Shown one piece after another: positions 33,787 through 44,296 of a stretch of DNA of 64,000 nucleotides. A model generated the notes under the pieces. The model made no database searches, was not told the origin of the DNA, and saw only the letters and a list, made by a program, of their open reading frames with translations. The first letter of the stretch is position 1; every line of letters starts with the position of its first letter. Source of the DNA: Dolomedes plantarius (taxonomy: Eukaryota > Arthropoda > Arachnida > Araneae > Dolomedidae); contig OU015492.1 of assembly GCA_907164885.2 (NCBI GenBank), positions 45,784,893-45,848,892 on the forward strand. The letters run 5' to 3'. A program made the position numbers and the translations under genes.

Positions 33787-34917
33787 CAGGGATTCCCAAC
33801 CTTTGTAAATGAGATTAGAAACTTCGGGCACCCTTCTTAGAATTTTAGTTTTTAAATATTAAATTAAAGTGGAATATATTTCAGGAACATATTAAATTTA
33901 AGTTCAAATAACTACTTACTTTTGCTGATTTTATTCATTTGTTAAAAAATATAAGTAACAAACACTAGAATAGGACATATTAATACAGATTCAGTATAGT
34001 GTTCTTACACTAGAGGACTACGATGGAAATTGCTAAAAAGAGTTTGTTTTATTGATGTGACTTGCGGCGGATGCATAGAGCACAAATATTTGATATCAAG
34101 CCTTACAGCTGTGGACGTGAGGGTAGTTCATTCATATTCAGGAATGCGTGCATCGATTTGTGTCACAGTCTGTCGGACATGACAGTAATTAATTCAACTT
34201 AATATTTATTTTAAGTGGGCCTTAATAATATTTTTTTCTTTATCCCCCCTCACCTAAAAAAAATATAAAGAAATTCGTGGTACCCTTGGCAGTGGCGTGC
34301 TTAGGATTTTGTTGGGGGGGGGGGTCAAGGCCTCCATGTGCCAGAGGTCGTCCATTTCCCTGACGCCCTATTATCAGGGTCGACTAGAAGGGGGGTCTTC
34401 TGGGGGGTATGGAATACCCCCAGCCGAAAGGGGGGGGGGGTTCCGGGGTCCCTCCCGGAAAATTTTGAAAATTAGGTGTTAAATAGTGCCTCTTTAGGCT
34501 ATCTAGAGTACTAGATGCCACTTCTTAAAAATCATAATCTATGAATTCCATGACATTATTCTAAAGCTTTGAATGACATTTTTACATTTTGCGTAGTGCA
34601 GTTTTTTACTACCTATACTATGAAACCTATTTTTAGATTAGTATTTGTAAACAACAATATAATAATAATAAATTAATATTATTATTATTATTTGAAACAT
34701 ATTTTTTTTTGAAGCATAAAGAATAAATAACACAATTACTATTAGGCTTATACTAAATATTTTTGCATAATTTTGTAAATTTAAAAAATTTATTTTAGCT
34801 CTTTGGGAGGGGGGTCCGATCCTGCTGGTCCCCCCCCCCCCCCATCGGCACGCCCCTGACCCCTGGCCCATCTCACGGCACCCTTAAGTGCAGCGGCACA
34901 CCGGTTGGTAATCATTG
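33787..34917. mobile_element. hAT-type MITE, outer, TSD TGTTAGGT/C
   Basis: Left end CAGGGATTCCCAACCTTTG; the complement of the right end reads CAATGATTACCAACCGGTG. The duplication is TGTTAGGT (33779-33786) and TGTTAGGC (34918-34925), 7 of 8. It contains the next element. No coding content. Confidence 0.65.
34290..34858. mobile_element. hAT-type MITE nested in the previous one, TSD ACCCTTGG/ACCCCTGG
   Basis: Left end CAGTGGCGTGCTTAGG; the complement of the right end reads CAGGGGCGTGCCGATGG. The duplication at 34282-34289 and 34859-34866 matches in 7 of 8 bases. Long G-runs (left) and C-runs (right, about 15) sit just inside the ends. Frames over the G-runs on + (34297-34482) and C-runs on - (34638-34871) are artefacts of these tracts. 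Confidence 0.72.
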
Positions 34918-35105
34918 TGTTAGGCTTCCAAATTTTGTCTTCATATTTCACTGAAAATAAGAGTTATATCATATTTTTTTAGGCAGTTTGAAATTGCAAA
35001 AGAGAAGAAAAAACGATTACTAACAGTAAAAAATAATGGCTGTGATAATCATTACTTATTAGTTAACAAATATGTTAGTGCTAAAAGAAAAAAAAATTCA
35101 GATAG

Positions 35106-35229
35106 TCTCTTCGAACGAAATTACCGCGGGTTATTAACGTAGGATTACTTATTGTTGCTTACTTCTTTTGTATGTATATATGTGTTATGTATATATGTAT
35201 CTATATATATATGTACGTATGTGTGTATG

Positions 35230-35292
<63 letters not shown>

Positions 35293-35471
35293 TAGTATAT
35301 GTCAAAATTTTGACGCAATTTGGTACTTTTCTGTTTAACTGTTTACTGCTTGCCCAAGCAATACAGACTGGTTTTGGCGCGCCACCAAAATTATAACTCC
35401 CGACGATGGACAGTTTAGTCTGAAATTTTGCTTCCGGAGGACCGTTATGGAGGAACGTAATCCTACGTTAA
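35106..35471 (+). mobile_element. AACGTAGGATTAC family, copy B, with (TA)n expansion
   Basis: TCTCTTCGAACGAAATTACC is followed by TTAACGTAGGATTAC; the right arm is GGAACGTAATCCTACGTTAA. The middle has expanded (TA)n and GTAT-rich microsatellites (about 35170-35285), then the shared TTTTGACGCAATTTGGTACT and GCCACCAAAATTATAACTC. The Tyr/Ile-rich frame on + over this is a microsatellite translation. Confidence 0.65.
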
Positions 35472-36159
35472 AATTCCTTTCAAAGAGACGAAAACTGCGG
35501 GAATGAATCTTGGAAAATCATGGAGCTAATGAGATGAAGACTTTCAATGCTCAATAAAGCATTACCAGATTACTTTTTATGTATTTTCAGTGTATTATTG
35601 AAAATTTCAGATGAGTGTCACATCAAGAATTTTTTTAATATATTCGTTGATAAATAATTTCCGCAGACCGTAAGAAACTCGGATCACTCTGTCCTTTTCT
35701 AGCCTGTAAAATTAATATTTTTGATAGCTATTTTTTCAAATTCTCAAATCTTATTAAGAATTTGATCGATTAGATCAGTGGTTCGCAAACTTTTTTCGAC
35801 CGCGACCCATTTTTTAAAATTAAAAAATCACGCGACCCCCATTGAAAATTTATTGGTAATGGTAATTTTAAAAAAAGATAGGAAAATGTTAACAAAAGAA
35901 TCAAAAAATGAAATACAAAAGCAAATAGCTCATGTCCATAAATTAAAGATAATGCCAGCTCCGGCAAATAAAGGTTCAGAAACAAAACAAACGTGACTTA
36001 TTCATAAAGGCCATTTATTTAACAAAAGATAAAGAACAAAAAAGATGGTGTATATATGATATAATTCATAAAAACTACGATTTTTGCTCCCTGGAGCAAT
36101 TGTAAAAAATCTCTCCTTTACAAAAACTTAATAATACATGGTTGGTATGATGGTAATCG

Positions 36160-37279
36160 CTGCCGACAGTGAGTTACCGTGAGTGGAACACATCTGACAG
36201 GCCTGCGAGCATATAGACCAATATTTCCCAAACGTCTGCACACGGTTTGCCTTGAAACTGTGGTACATGTGGCCAGGGCCCGACTTAGCCTAATTGGGGC
36301 CCGGGGCAAAAACTTCTTTGGGGGCCCCCCTCTGCTTCACTACTTCAGTAATGAAGAACCGAACTTTATGGAGGTATTTAAATTTTTCACCTCATTATAG
36401 ATATATAACAAGAATACTGACTAGAACCTAAAATAGCTATAAAGTCCCCCCCCCCCCCCAAAGGTATGAAATTAATTAATCAAAAGAATATTTGACATTT
36501 GTGAGAATTTTGAGAGAATACAACTTATAATTGATTAATGTGATTTCTCAGTGTTGCGAAAATCCAACAGAATCCACTGAACACTATGCAACTGAATTTT
36601 TTGCAGTTGCGATTAAGATGACCTAGTTAACAATCATATCGCTGCAGTTTGTGAACTTTTCTCAAGTTTCAGAAATGCAGTTTTCTGATTGTTAACTTTG
36701 TCATCTAGCTGCGAAAAATTCATATCCTTCCTGACATTAGGTCGGAATTCAGCTAAATTTCGCCCTAGAAAGCCATGGATTTACGAAATATAGATATTTT
36801 GTGTTCATACGATAGATTAATGAAGAAGCTAACATAAAACTGACGGATTTTACACTGTACTGATATTTTGTTTAAAAAAAGTTCATTAAAGAAGGAAACG
36901 TAAAATAAACTTTCTATTTGATTTGGGGGGCCCCCTCTGAAGTGGGGGCCCGGGGCAACTGCCCCGTATGCCCCTGCCTTAGTCAGGCTCTGCATGTGGC
37001 TGTAGATAGCTGACGAGACAGGTCGGATGCTGTGCTCCGTCTGCTTCTTTTGGCAGTTACTACCAAATACCGGTCTTCATTCGGCGTTGTAACTCGGGGG
37101 CGACCTGTACTGTAACGTCTACTGACATTTCCATCAGTTTGGAATCGTTGCCAAAGCCTAGAGATGACACTTTGGGCAATTCCAAGTTCCTCGGATACTT
37201 CCATCTGAGTACGCCCACATCCCAGGCGGCCGATTATTCTACCACGTAAAAAATCATCCACATGCGTCCTCTGTGTCAT
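36160..37279 (-). pseudogene. Tc1 transposase N-terminal half, interrupted
   Basis: Starts MTQRTHVDDFLRGRIIGRLG (ATG complementary to 37277-37279). GRPRVTTPNEDRYLV is the linker, and the text continues to RQLSTAT. There the hAT MITE interrupts. It resumes at about 36265 with TVSRQTVCRRLGNIGLYARR and ends near 36160 with TVTHCRQR. No catalytic Asp/Glu block remains. Confidence 0.75.
36274..36992. mobile_element. 719-bp hAT-type MITE, perfect TSD CATGTGGC
   Basis: Left end CAGGGCCCGACTTAGCC; the complement of the right end reads CAGAGCCTGACTAAGGC. Both sides continue with GGGGCCCGGGGCAA-type blocks. CATGTGGC is duplicated exactly at 36266-36273 and 36993-37000. The interior includes a 15-base C-run near 36446. 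No coding content. Confidence 0.82.
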
Positions 37280-37850
37280 AACTATTCGGTTATGGCACTG
37301 AACGGTTTACAGAACGCTTGTGAACAATTTTACTTCTTTGCCGCCATTCCTTATATACACCTCTCTTACACTCTCGTCATTGTGACGTACTATCGGCGTC
37401 ATCTGATGGCTTCCTGTAATTTGTATATTATTCGTGAAGATGTGTGTGATAATTCTACAAGAGAAATTTTTACTTTAGAGTTTGATTTCCGTGTGATTCT
37501 GAATTATCCTTAATTTATGGACATGACTGTATTTCAAAAATTAATGAACTGTAGATTTTGGGTACATGTTTACATTGCATAATGACAATAAGGAAGCTTC
37601 TACACTTGTTTTTGCCAAATCTCATGTGACTGAAACTTAATAATTAAATATTAATATGTATTTGTATTTCATTTAGGTAAATAGTAACAAAAATTAACAA
37701 AAAAAAAAAGAGAGAGCGACTTTATAAGCTTCATATTAAAACTCTGAAAATTATAAACTTCATTTATCTATTTGAAACTGAACTAGAAAAAAAAATAATG
37801 AGATGGGGGAACCTGGACCTCAGATAGTATTTTATCAATATTTGGGGAAA

Positions 37851-39265
37851 TACACTGCTGGCCACTGTAAATGCAACACCCTGAAGGAAACATGCAAATA
37901 ACATGAAATTTACAACATGCATTAGCGGAGGTGACATATGCAAATGATTAGAATTTCAGCGCAGACGCACATCACGCGCGCATGTGGCGCCACTTCAAAG
38001 CGCTATTTAAGGCTTGGAGATTTCGACGATTTCAAGTTCGGCAATTGTGTTTTTCTTGTGGTTTTTTCAAAAAAAAAACGATCAATTATGCCTCGTCGAA
38101 AACAGCGATCATCTTTTGATCAAGTATCCGAGTTCGACAGAGGAAGGATAGTGGCCTACCGAGATTGTGGATTATCTTTCAGGGAAATCGGTAGTCGTGT
38201 TGGACGAAACCAAACAACTGTAATGCGGATATGTGATCGTTGGATGCAGGAGGGTACGACGGACCAGCGTGTTCGATCGCATCCACCTCAGCGCACCACT
38301 TCACGTGATGACAGGCAAATTGTGCGCATGGCAGTGACGGATCGCTCAGTCACATCACGAACCATAGCACAGCACATGCAGTCTGTAACGCATCATCCAG
38401 TGTCTGCGCGTACCATTCGACGCCGTTTACAGCAGAGTGGTCTGTCCGCAAGACGTCCATTGCTTTGTCTACCCTTGACGCAGAACCACAGACGTCTCCG
38501 CCGCCAATGGTGCGATGACAGAAGGATGTGGACGGCAGAATGGAATGAAATTGTCTTTACTGACGAGTCACGCTTCTGTCTGCAACACCACGATGGTCGC
38601 ATTCGAGTCTGGAGACACCGTGAAGAGAGGATGCTGAACAGCTGCGTTATGCACCGCCACACTGGTCCTGCACCGGGTATTATGGTATGGGGCGGTATTG
38701 GATATCACTCTCGCACACTTCTAGTACGCATTGCCGGTACTCTAAACAGCCAGCGCTACATCTCCGAGGTGTTGGAGCCAGTTGTCCTTCCTTACCTTCA
38801 GGGCTTGCCCACAGCCATATTTCAACAGGATAATGCGCGACCACACGTCGCACGCATTGTCCAACGCTTCTTCGTCAATCGCCAGATTGAATTGCTTCCC
38901 TGGCCGCCTCGCTCTCCGGATCTTTCGCCGATAGAAAACATGTGGTTCATGGTTGCTCTACGATTGACCCAGATTCCATCCCCAGCTGCCACAGCAGATC
39001 AACTTTGGCAACGTGTGGAAGCTGCTTGGTCTGCTGTACCCCAAGAACTCATCCAAAGTCTCTTTGAATCAATGCCGAGGCGTGTGGCAGTGGTGATCTC
39101 CAACAATGGCGGCTACTCTGGCTACTGATTTTGGCAGGAACCACACTTCACAGAAGTCTATAAATTTAATCATTTGATACTTGGTCAACATGTTATCTAC
39201 AAAATAAATTTTTTGCGATATCTCTTGTCTTTCTTGGTGTTGCAATTTGGGTGGCCAGCAGTGTA
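37851..39265 (+). mobile_element. Tc1-like element 3, complete, 1415 bp
   Basis: Terminal inverted repeats TACACTGCTGGCCACTGTAA (left) and TACACTGCTGGCCACCCAAA (complement of right) continue with TGCAACACC in both. TA occurs at each edge. The element carries one uninterrupted transposase frame, the only one in this window. The length and structure fit an autonomous Tc1 element. Confidence 0.92.
38088..39128 (+). CDS. Tc1 transposase, DD34E, intact 346-codon frame
   Basis: Cut-and-paste transposase acting in the nucleus on TA targets. The start at 38088 (MPRRKQRSSFDQVSEFDRGR) fits the family better than the ATG at 37938, which lies 50 codons upstream and reads through AT-poor, non-conserved text. 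It has an N-terminal bipartite paired-type HTH (LSFREIGSRVGRNQTTVMR; SARTIRRRLQQSGLSARR), a basic linker, then FTDESRF (D1), FQQDNARPHVA (D2) and SPDLSPIENMW (E), with 34 residues between D2 and E. The GMVWGG-type glycine box is present as GIMVWGGIG. The stop is TGA at 39126-39128. All catalytic residues are kept. The coding sequence is much less AT-rich than the flanks. Confidence 0.95.
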   Translation: MPRRKQRSSFDQVSEFDRGRIVAYRDCGLSFREIGSRVGRNQTTVMRICDRWMQEGTTDQRVRSHPPQRTTSRDDRQIVRMAVTDRSVTSRTIAQHMQSVTHHPVSARTIRRRLQQSGLSARRPLLCLPLTQNHRRLRRQWCDDRRMWTAEWNEIVFTDESRFCLQHHDGRIRVWRHREERMLNSCVMHRHTGPAPGIMVWGGIGYHSRTLLVRIAGTLNSQRYISEVLEPVVLPYLQGLPTAIFQQDNARPHVARIVQRFFVNRQIELLPWPPRSPDLSPIENMWFMVALRLTQIPSPAATADQLWQRVEAAWSAVPQELIQSLFESMPRRVAVVISNNGGYSGY

Positions 39266-39497
39266 TTTGATAATGCTACTCTCATTTCATCATTGTTTGG
39301 CTTTTAGAACTACTAATTTTGAAAATTCAGTTTCGCACATATAGGTGAAAGCGAATGGAAGCTATGTTGCCATGTAAGACTGTTTGATATCTTATTTAAC
39401 AGTATCATATTTTTTTACATCATATTAAAATATAAATAAAGATATTAAAAATATGTCATTATAGAAAGTTTCAAACATGTTTTTTAATTAAACTAGG

Positions 39498-41529
39498 TGT
39501 GATGAAGCGCTTTCGATTTGAAAGAAAAATTAAAATTTTTAGAGAGATAAAGTGATCGAAGGCTGTGTAAGGTATAAACAAGATTCGATTCACAAGAATC
39601 GAACTTTTGAGTGAATTAAAGAAGCTGCTTTAGATATGCTAATTTCGGCATACGCGCTTAGTATAAATACCACGCAGCGTCATTAAAAGAAAAAGGGGAG
39701 GTTGTTAAGGTTGAAAAGGTGTTATCCTGCGCTAGTGCTTAGCGGGCCAGAAGTTTACGTGGCAGTACTGCTGGTTTGACTTACTGTTCGTGAGTATAAA
39801 AATATATTGTTCTTGAAAGCTGTGTTTATACATTCCGTACAAGTAGTACGCATGCTTATTGCTGTAAAAGCCAATTATATGTGCAACGAATTCAATAAAC
39901 ATTGTTTCATGTATAAACTGTGTTTGCTTCAAATTCAAATAGAGTGCCACTTCAAATTATATACACCCAAGTCTGGGTAGAAGTGAGTATAGAAACTCTA
40001 TAGCTGTTTTCATCACATTTCGGTTAGAATGCTAGGAAGCCGCCTTTGATTAGAGGAAGGAACAGTAGTCTTTTACGCCTTAGCCAATTTAAAAGCGGCG
40101 GTGCGCGATAGGGGGTAGGTGATTCCAGACGCAGATAAGGAGATGGCACCAGGGTTTGACATTAAAGTAAAATACCCCATTGTAAAGGATTTATTGGACC
40201 TGTAGACCGCAAAACACGTGAACTGGACTTTGGGTGGTCTGTGTATGACGAAATTAAGGCGTGCATGGGTTATGGGATTATCCAATCCGAGAAATGAAAA
40301 TGGAGGCTAAGTGGTGGATTTTTGAAAGCTTTCCTGAATGGATTAGGAGTCACGAGAAGGCGTGGACTTTGTTATAAAAAAAATAAATAAATAGAAGACT
40401 TAGAGTTTTTTTCGAGGATTCACTCTGCATGCCGGCCCGGGTTCCTTTTCCCCGGTGCTTAGCATCGCAGGTGATGAAGTGTTGTTATTTTAACTGTAGA
40501 GGAACAGTTCAGCTTGCCCTGGAGTTTCCCGAAGAAATATGTCGTTTAGCGGAGCAGAGATCCGGTTGATGTATCCCGGTATGAGAGCCTCCTGATTCTG
40601 ATACTAGAATTTGTTTTGCTGATCATGAAAATCTGGTTGCGGCCTTCACAAATAAATAAACTAGAGTAGAGGTGGAGAGAATTGCGCCTTCACGTTGGAG
40701 ATCCGATTTGAGTGGTCCCGGAGATGAAAAGAGTTTTCGATAGAGAGTGTGTGAGGACCTCCTGACAAATACCCCCATCTTTTAAAAAGAGCGGAAGAAG
40801 CCTACGATAGATGATCACGAAAGATGTCCATGACAGAGCAAAAAGCCTACGATAGATGACCACGACCGAGGCCCACGTCAGCCTAAGATGTTGAGTGCCA
40901 GCTACCATAGAAGGAAGAAGCGATACCCCATGCCTAAGCAGAGCTTCGACGCCAGAGTCCCAGTGCTGTATCGTCAAACTGAGTGAGTGAAAGTCAAATT
41001 TTGTTTTGTTCAGACCCCACCGAGCTAAATGAAAGATTAGTGCGGGAACAGTGTTTTTGTAAAGATAATTTTGATGAATAGGAGTTCTTGGCTATGAGTT
41101 AGTTTAATAATTATATGCTCCCTGAATCCAAAAGGTGTAGATTTAATTAAATACATGTCGTTTGATATGAATCGAGGAGAAAAGGCTAATAGATTAGTAA
41201 AATGTGTAAACTGTGTGCGAAGATTTGGTGATTCGGTTTTTGAGTTAAATTGTAAATAGATAAGGTTGTAAATAAACTATAATTTTGTATTTAAGAAAAC
41301 TTGCTTTCGTCATTGAGTTGATTTCCGTTATTTTTAAAGAAAGTTTGTAGATTAAGATTTTATAATTTGTTCGTAGGCCAATAATGTCCAGAACTTGGAG
41401 TGCTATTCAACCAAATACCTAAACACAACGCACCCAACTACCCCTTTTGATAACACAAAATGTACTACCACAAATAAAATACGAATTCACGTCCAAACCA
41501 AATAAAGTCAGGACAGGCCCTTTACGACA
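39498..41529. mobile_element. Solo LTR copy 1, 2032 bp, TSD CTAGG
   Basis: Begins TGTGATGAAGCGC and ends CCTTTACGACA. CTAGG is duplicated at 39493-39497 and 41530-41534. The last 150 bases (CACAACGCACCCAACTACC, then TACGAATTCACGTCC and AGGACAGG) recur in the LTRs at 46180-50823 and 56016-57540. No gag-pol between, so it is a solo LTR. Frames inside it (for example 39732-39950 and 40690-40977 on -) have no recognisable product. Confidence 0.78.
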
Positions 41530-41534
41530 CTAGG

Positions 41535-42060
41535 GGCTTCACCCCTAGGCTCGCTACGTTTACTCCTCTGTTAGGACTAATAGCTAGATAAATAGGAGTG
41601 ATTCTCGGGCAATGCAACAGCTTCCATCCATTTACTGTTGTCACCCTTATGCGAAAGGGAATCACTGTTGAATCATCACTGTTTCAGCTTTAAAGTTCAA
41701 TTAAAAATCGAAATTTTAAGATAGAGACTTGAAATGAAGTTTATATGAATAAGAAAGCTTTCAGCTTCCAGATGATGTAAATATTTTCTTGGTAAGATAA
41801 AAAATCGAGGAGCATCGATATTACATCCACTTAGGGGACGATATTTCTTGAAAAACTGCGTTTCATTTTTTGATGAAAATATTAGTCTGTTTTAAAATAT
41901 TTTTAAACAAATGAGGTCTAGTTTGAAAGAGAAATGTCTGTAGTCTTAGATTGTAAAAAAAATCAAAATTCTACGATGATTTTTTGGCAAGTTATCGTAA
42001 TCTAAGAGGAAAAAGTCGATATTTTCCCCACAAAACATTAAAAAAAAAACATACAAAAGA
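41535..42060. other. Unassigned
   Basis: Mixed composition. The first bases with the flanking duplication form a hairpin, CTAGGGG-CTTCA-CCCCTAG (41530-41548), so LTR copy 1 was inserted into a palindrome. No coding content recognised. Confidence 0.35.
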
Positions 42061-42113
42061 GAAAAGCAACGATAAGTAATCCTACGTTAATAACCCGCGG
42101 TAGTTTAGTCAAT
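42060..42113 (-). mobile_element. AACGTAGGATTAC family, solitary end, copy D
   Basis: The reverse strand reads ACTACCGCGGGTTATTAACG then TAGGATTACTTATCG, the same as the left end of copies A-C. No matching right arm is nearby. Confidence 0.5.
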
Positions 42114-42553
42114 GTCAGCCTAAATAGTTTTAACCAATCATATACCAACCATTGATCCATTTAACCAATCAGCGCCAATGGAATCTTTGACGCTAATGCT
42201 GAGGGATTCTATGTGAACAGGCCCTAAGTCCTAAATTAACTACGGACAGGCGGACCCTCGGCTGTGTATTCAGGATTGCAGGTTAGTCTTCAAGTTACTC
42301 ATGCCATATACCTTCGTGTCTGGGTCTGTTTAAAATTTGTGATTTCAGCCCGCATGTTAAATTATCAGGAATTTTCCCCCTCAGTATTTTTCATGTTTCA
42401 GAATAACAAATATATTTATTTATTTATTTTTTTGAATGAAAGAACACATGGTTTTAACATTTTAAAGAATTCCAATGCTTATTTTTTAACTGGGCATTTA
42501 ATTATTGATGTCGATCGATAAACAATTAAAATTGTATTAAAAATTTCAGGTAC

Positions 42554-43255
42554 TCTCTTCTAACGAAATTACCGCGGGTTATTAACGTAGGATTACTTAT
42601 CATTGCTTACCGCTTTTGTATGTATATATGTATCTATATATATGTACGTATGTATATATATACATGCAACATGCCGGCCCGGCCCCGTTGATGATGACCG
42701 GACAGCGGCATGCCACAGCGGTGAAGAAAATAGTCGTAACCCAAATCAACAGATCTGTACTTCAAATCGGAAAATATAAATTTATTGAGATGCTGCTACA
42801 TCTTCTTGGGGCAATGACGAATCCCAGAATCGCACATGTACATTGAAAGACGCCTATTTATAATCTAATAGAGGTGTAGTCACGTGACGCTCAAAGTCTT
42901 GCAGCCATTAGCTGATGCCCTGATATCTGGGCTCGATCAACTAGAAAACCGTAGGGATTGTAGAGGAGTTTACAGGGGTTATATAAAAGATGCCTGAAAG
43001 TCAATTCCTTTGTTCTTGGAACCGAAAACGAAATTAACTCTACGCCCAAAGGAATTTAAAAGAATTTAGAAATTTTGAAAGGGTTTGGGGGTTTGATATA
43101 TTATATACATATATGTGTGTCAACATTTTGACGCATCTTGGTACTATTCTGTTTAACTTGCCAAAATTATAACTCACGAGAACGGACGGACAGTTTTAGA
43201 GTCTGAAATTTTCCTTTCCGGAGGACCGCTATAGAGGAACGTAATCCTACGTTAA
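42554..43255 (+). mobile_element. AACGTAGGATTAC family, copy C, interrupted
   Basis: Left: TCTCTTCTAACGAAATTACC, then TTAACGTAGGATTACTTATC. Right: GAACGTAATCCTACGTTAA. GTAT-rich microsatellite follows the left arm, as in copy B. About 420 bases of foreign sequence (42664-43088) sit inside the microsatellite. The rest matches copies A and B (TTTTGACGCATCTTGGTACT). Confidence 0.62.
42664..43088. mobile_element. Insertion of unknown class inside copy C
   Basis: GC-richer block from CATGCCGGCCCGGCCCCG to GGGTTTGGGGG, absent from copies A and B. The start has an LTR-like look (CATGCCGGCC; a TTTATATTTTC/AATAAA-like motif near 42775 on the reverse strand), but no 4-6 bp duplication or second LTR could be fixed because the target is TA-rich. 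Class uncertain. Confidence 0.35.
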
Positions 43256-44184
43256 AAATAAAATATAAAACAAAGATATTTTTGAAAACGTGTACATCGC
43301 ATTTAAAGATCTATTTCAAATTCAGTAAACAAATTTTAAAAATATGCATTTGCTAATCAGTGATTAGAAAGGTTCCCCAAAAGTTGAAGGTGGTGTCAAC
43401 TGATGTACCGCCTTAAATATAACTCAAACAATTAGCTAAAAGCTTGAATCATAACTAGAAACTTTCATATCTATTAAAGAGTTAGGAAAATATACATATT
43501 AGTTATGTAATCAAACCTCAACTACAAAAGGAAAATGAAAAACTATTATTATACCAGTATAGTTACTAGTTAGTTCATACTTGTTATTAAAGATGATCGC
43601 ACCACAAGCACTTAACTAAATGGAGCTATGGGTTTTCATCAGTTGCGTATATTTTCTGTTTTAATCTTTTCTCTGGGATAATAATAAAAAAAAATGCTAG
43701 AATGACATCGTATTTTACTTATATATTCATAACCGTATTTTGCATGAATATTCCACTGACTTTTAAACTGAGGTGAAGCAGAATAGTTTTACAACTTCCT
43801 TTTATGGGTTTTATAGAGTTAAAATAAATTGCGTTCCACAGAACACTGAACCAAGAAGACAGTCTTGAAAACACGCGCAAAATATTAAGGACGACATCCT
43901 CAAAGGCACATAAGGATATTCGCGAGAAAATTCTCTCTCTTCTCTTTAAGCCAATATATAAATGTATAAATATTTTTACTTCAGCTTTTCAGTTTTCATA
44001 AAATGTAACTGAAGGCGTAAAAAAATCGATGGACATTGATTTAGTCTGTAAATATTTCGTAACAAAATTCCAAATCATTCTATAACTTATAATTTATATG
44101 AATGTGACTGGAATACTGGTATTAACTGCTTTTAGAAAGTACGTTGTACGCCATTATTTTATTGTTGTTTACTATGTCTCTGAG
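43256..44184. other. Unassigned
   Basis: AT-rich, with no recognised frame, repeat pair or RNA gene. Confidence 0.3.
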
Positions 44185-44296
44185 CAGTGGCGCACCCAGG
44201 ATTTTTTTTTTTTTGGGGGGGGACGAGATGAACGGATAAAAACAGTGGCGCACCCATGGGGGGGGCAGGGCCCCTTCCCCCATGGGTGCGCCACTG
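44185..44296. mobile_element. Stacked hAT-type ends, including a 54-bp foldback
   Basis: CAGTGGCGCACCCAGGATTT at 44185 is a hAT-like left end. At 44243-44296 the same end appears twice facing itself: CAGTGGCGCACCCATGGGGG, about 14 bases, then CCCCCATGGGTGCGCCACTG. No flanking duplication could be fixed. It may be a minimal residue of a larger MITE. Confidence 0.5.

Larger units (their letters stand above)
35926..37531 (-). mobile_element. Tc1-like element 2, internally deleted and split by a hAT MITE
   Basis: Left end TAGCTCATGTCCATAAATTA; the complement of the right end reads TACAGTCATGTCCATAAATT. Its transposase lies on the reverse strand with the N-terminal half only. A 719-bp MITE (36274-36992) was inserted into the frame. 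Without it the element is about 880 bp, so roughly half of a normal Tc1 has been lost. Confidence 0.7.
35776..39365 (-). mobile_element. hAT element remnant hosting two Tc1 elements; right end not found
   Basis: A hAT-like end, CAGTGGTTCGCAAACTTT followed by CGACCGCGACCC, starts at 35776. Two Tc1-type elements (35926-37531 and 37851-39265) follow. At 39290-39365 a hAT dimerisation fragment appears on the reverse strand (TYMCETEFSKLVVLKAKQ, then stop; preceded by LPFAF). The motif STYLCExGFSxLxxLKxK is typical of ZBED-like hAT transposases. The true right limit is unknown; the fragment may continue past the solo LTR at 39498. Confidence 0.5.

Noticed and set aside
34297..34871. Gly-rich frames on both strands
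   Set aside because: They are produced by G- and C-runs of a MITE.
37938..38087. Upstream ATG of the Tc1 transposase frame
   Set aside because: The 50 added residues do not look like a Tc1 N-terminus, while the ATG at 38088 gives the standard length and start.
42616..42846. 76-codon + frame in copy C
   Set aside because: It starts in a GTAT microsatellite and runs into the unclassified insertion; no product recognised.
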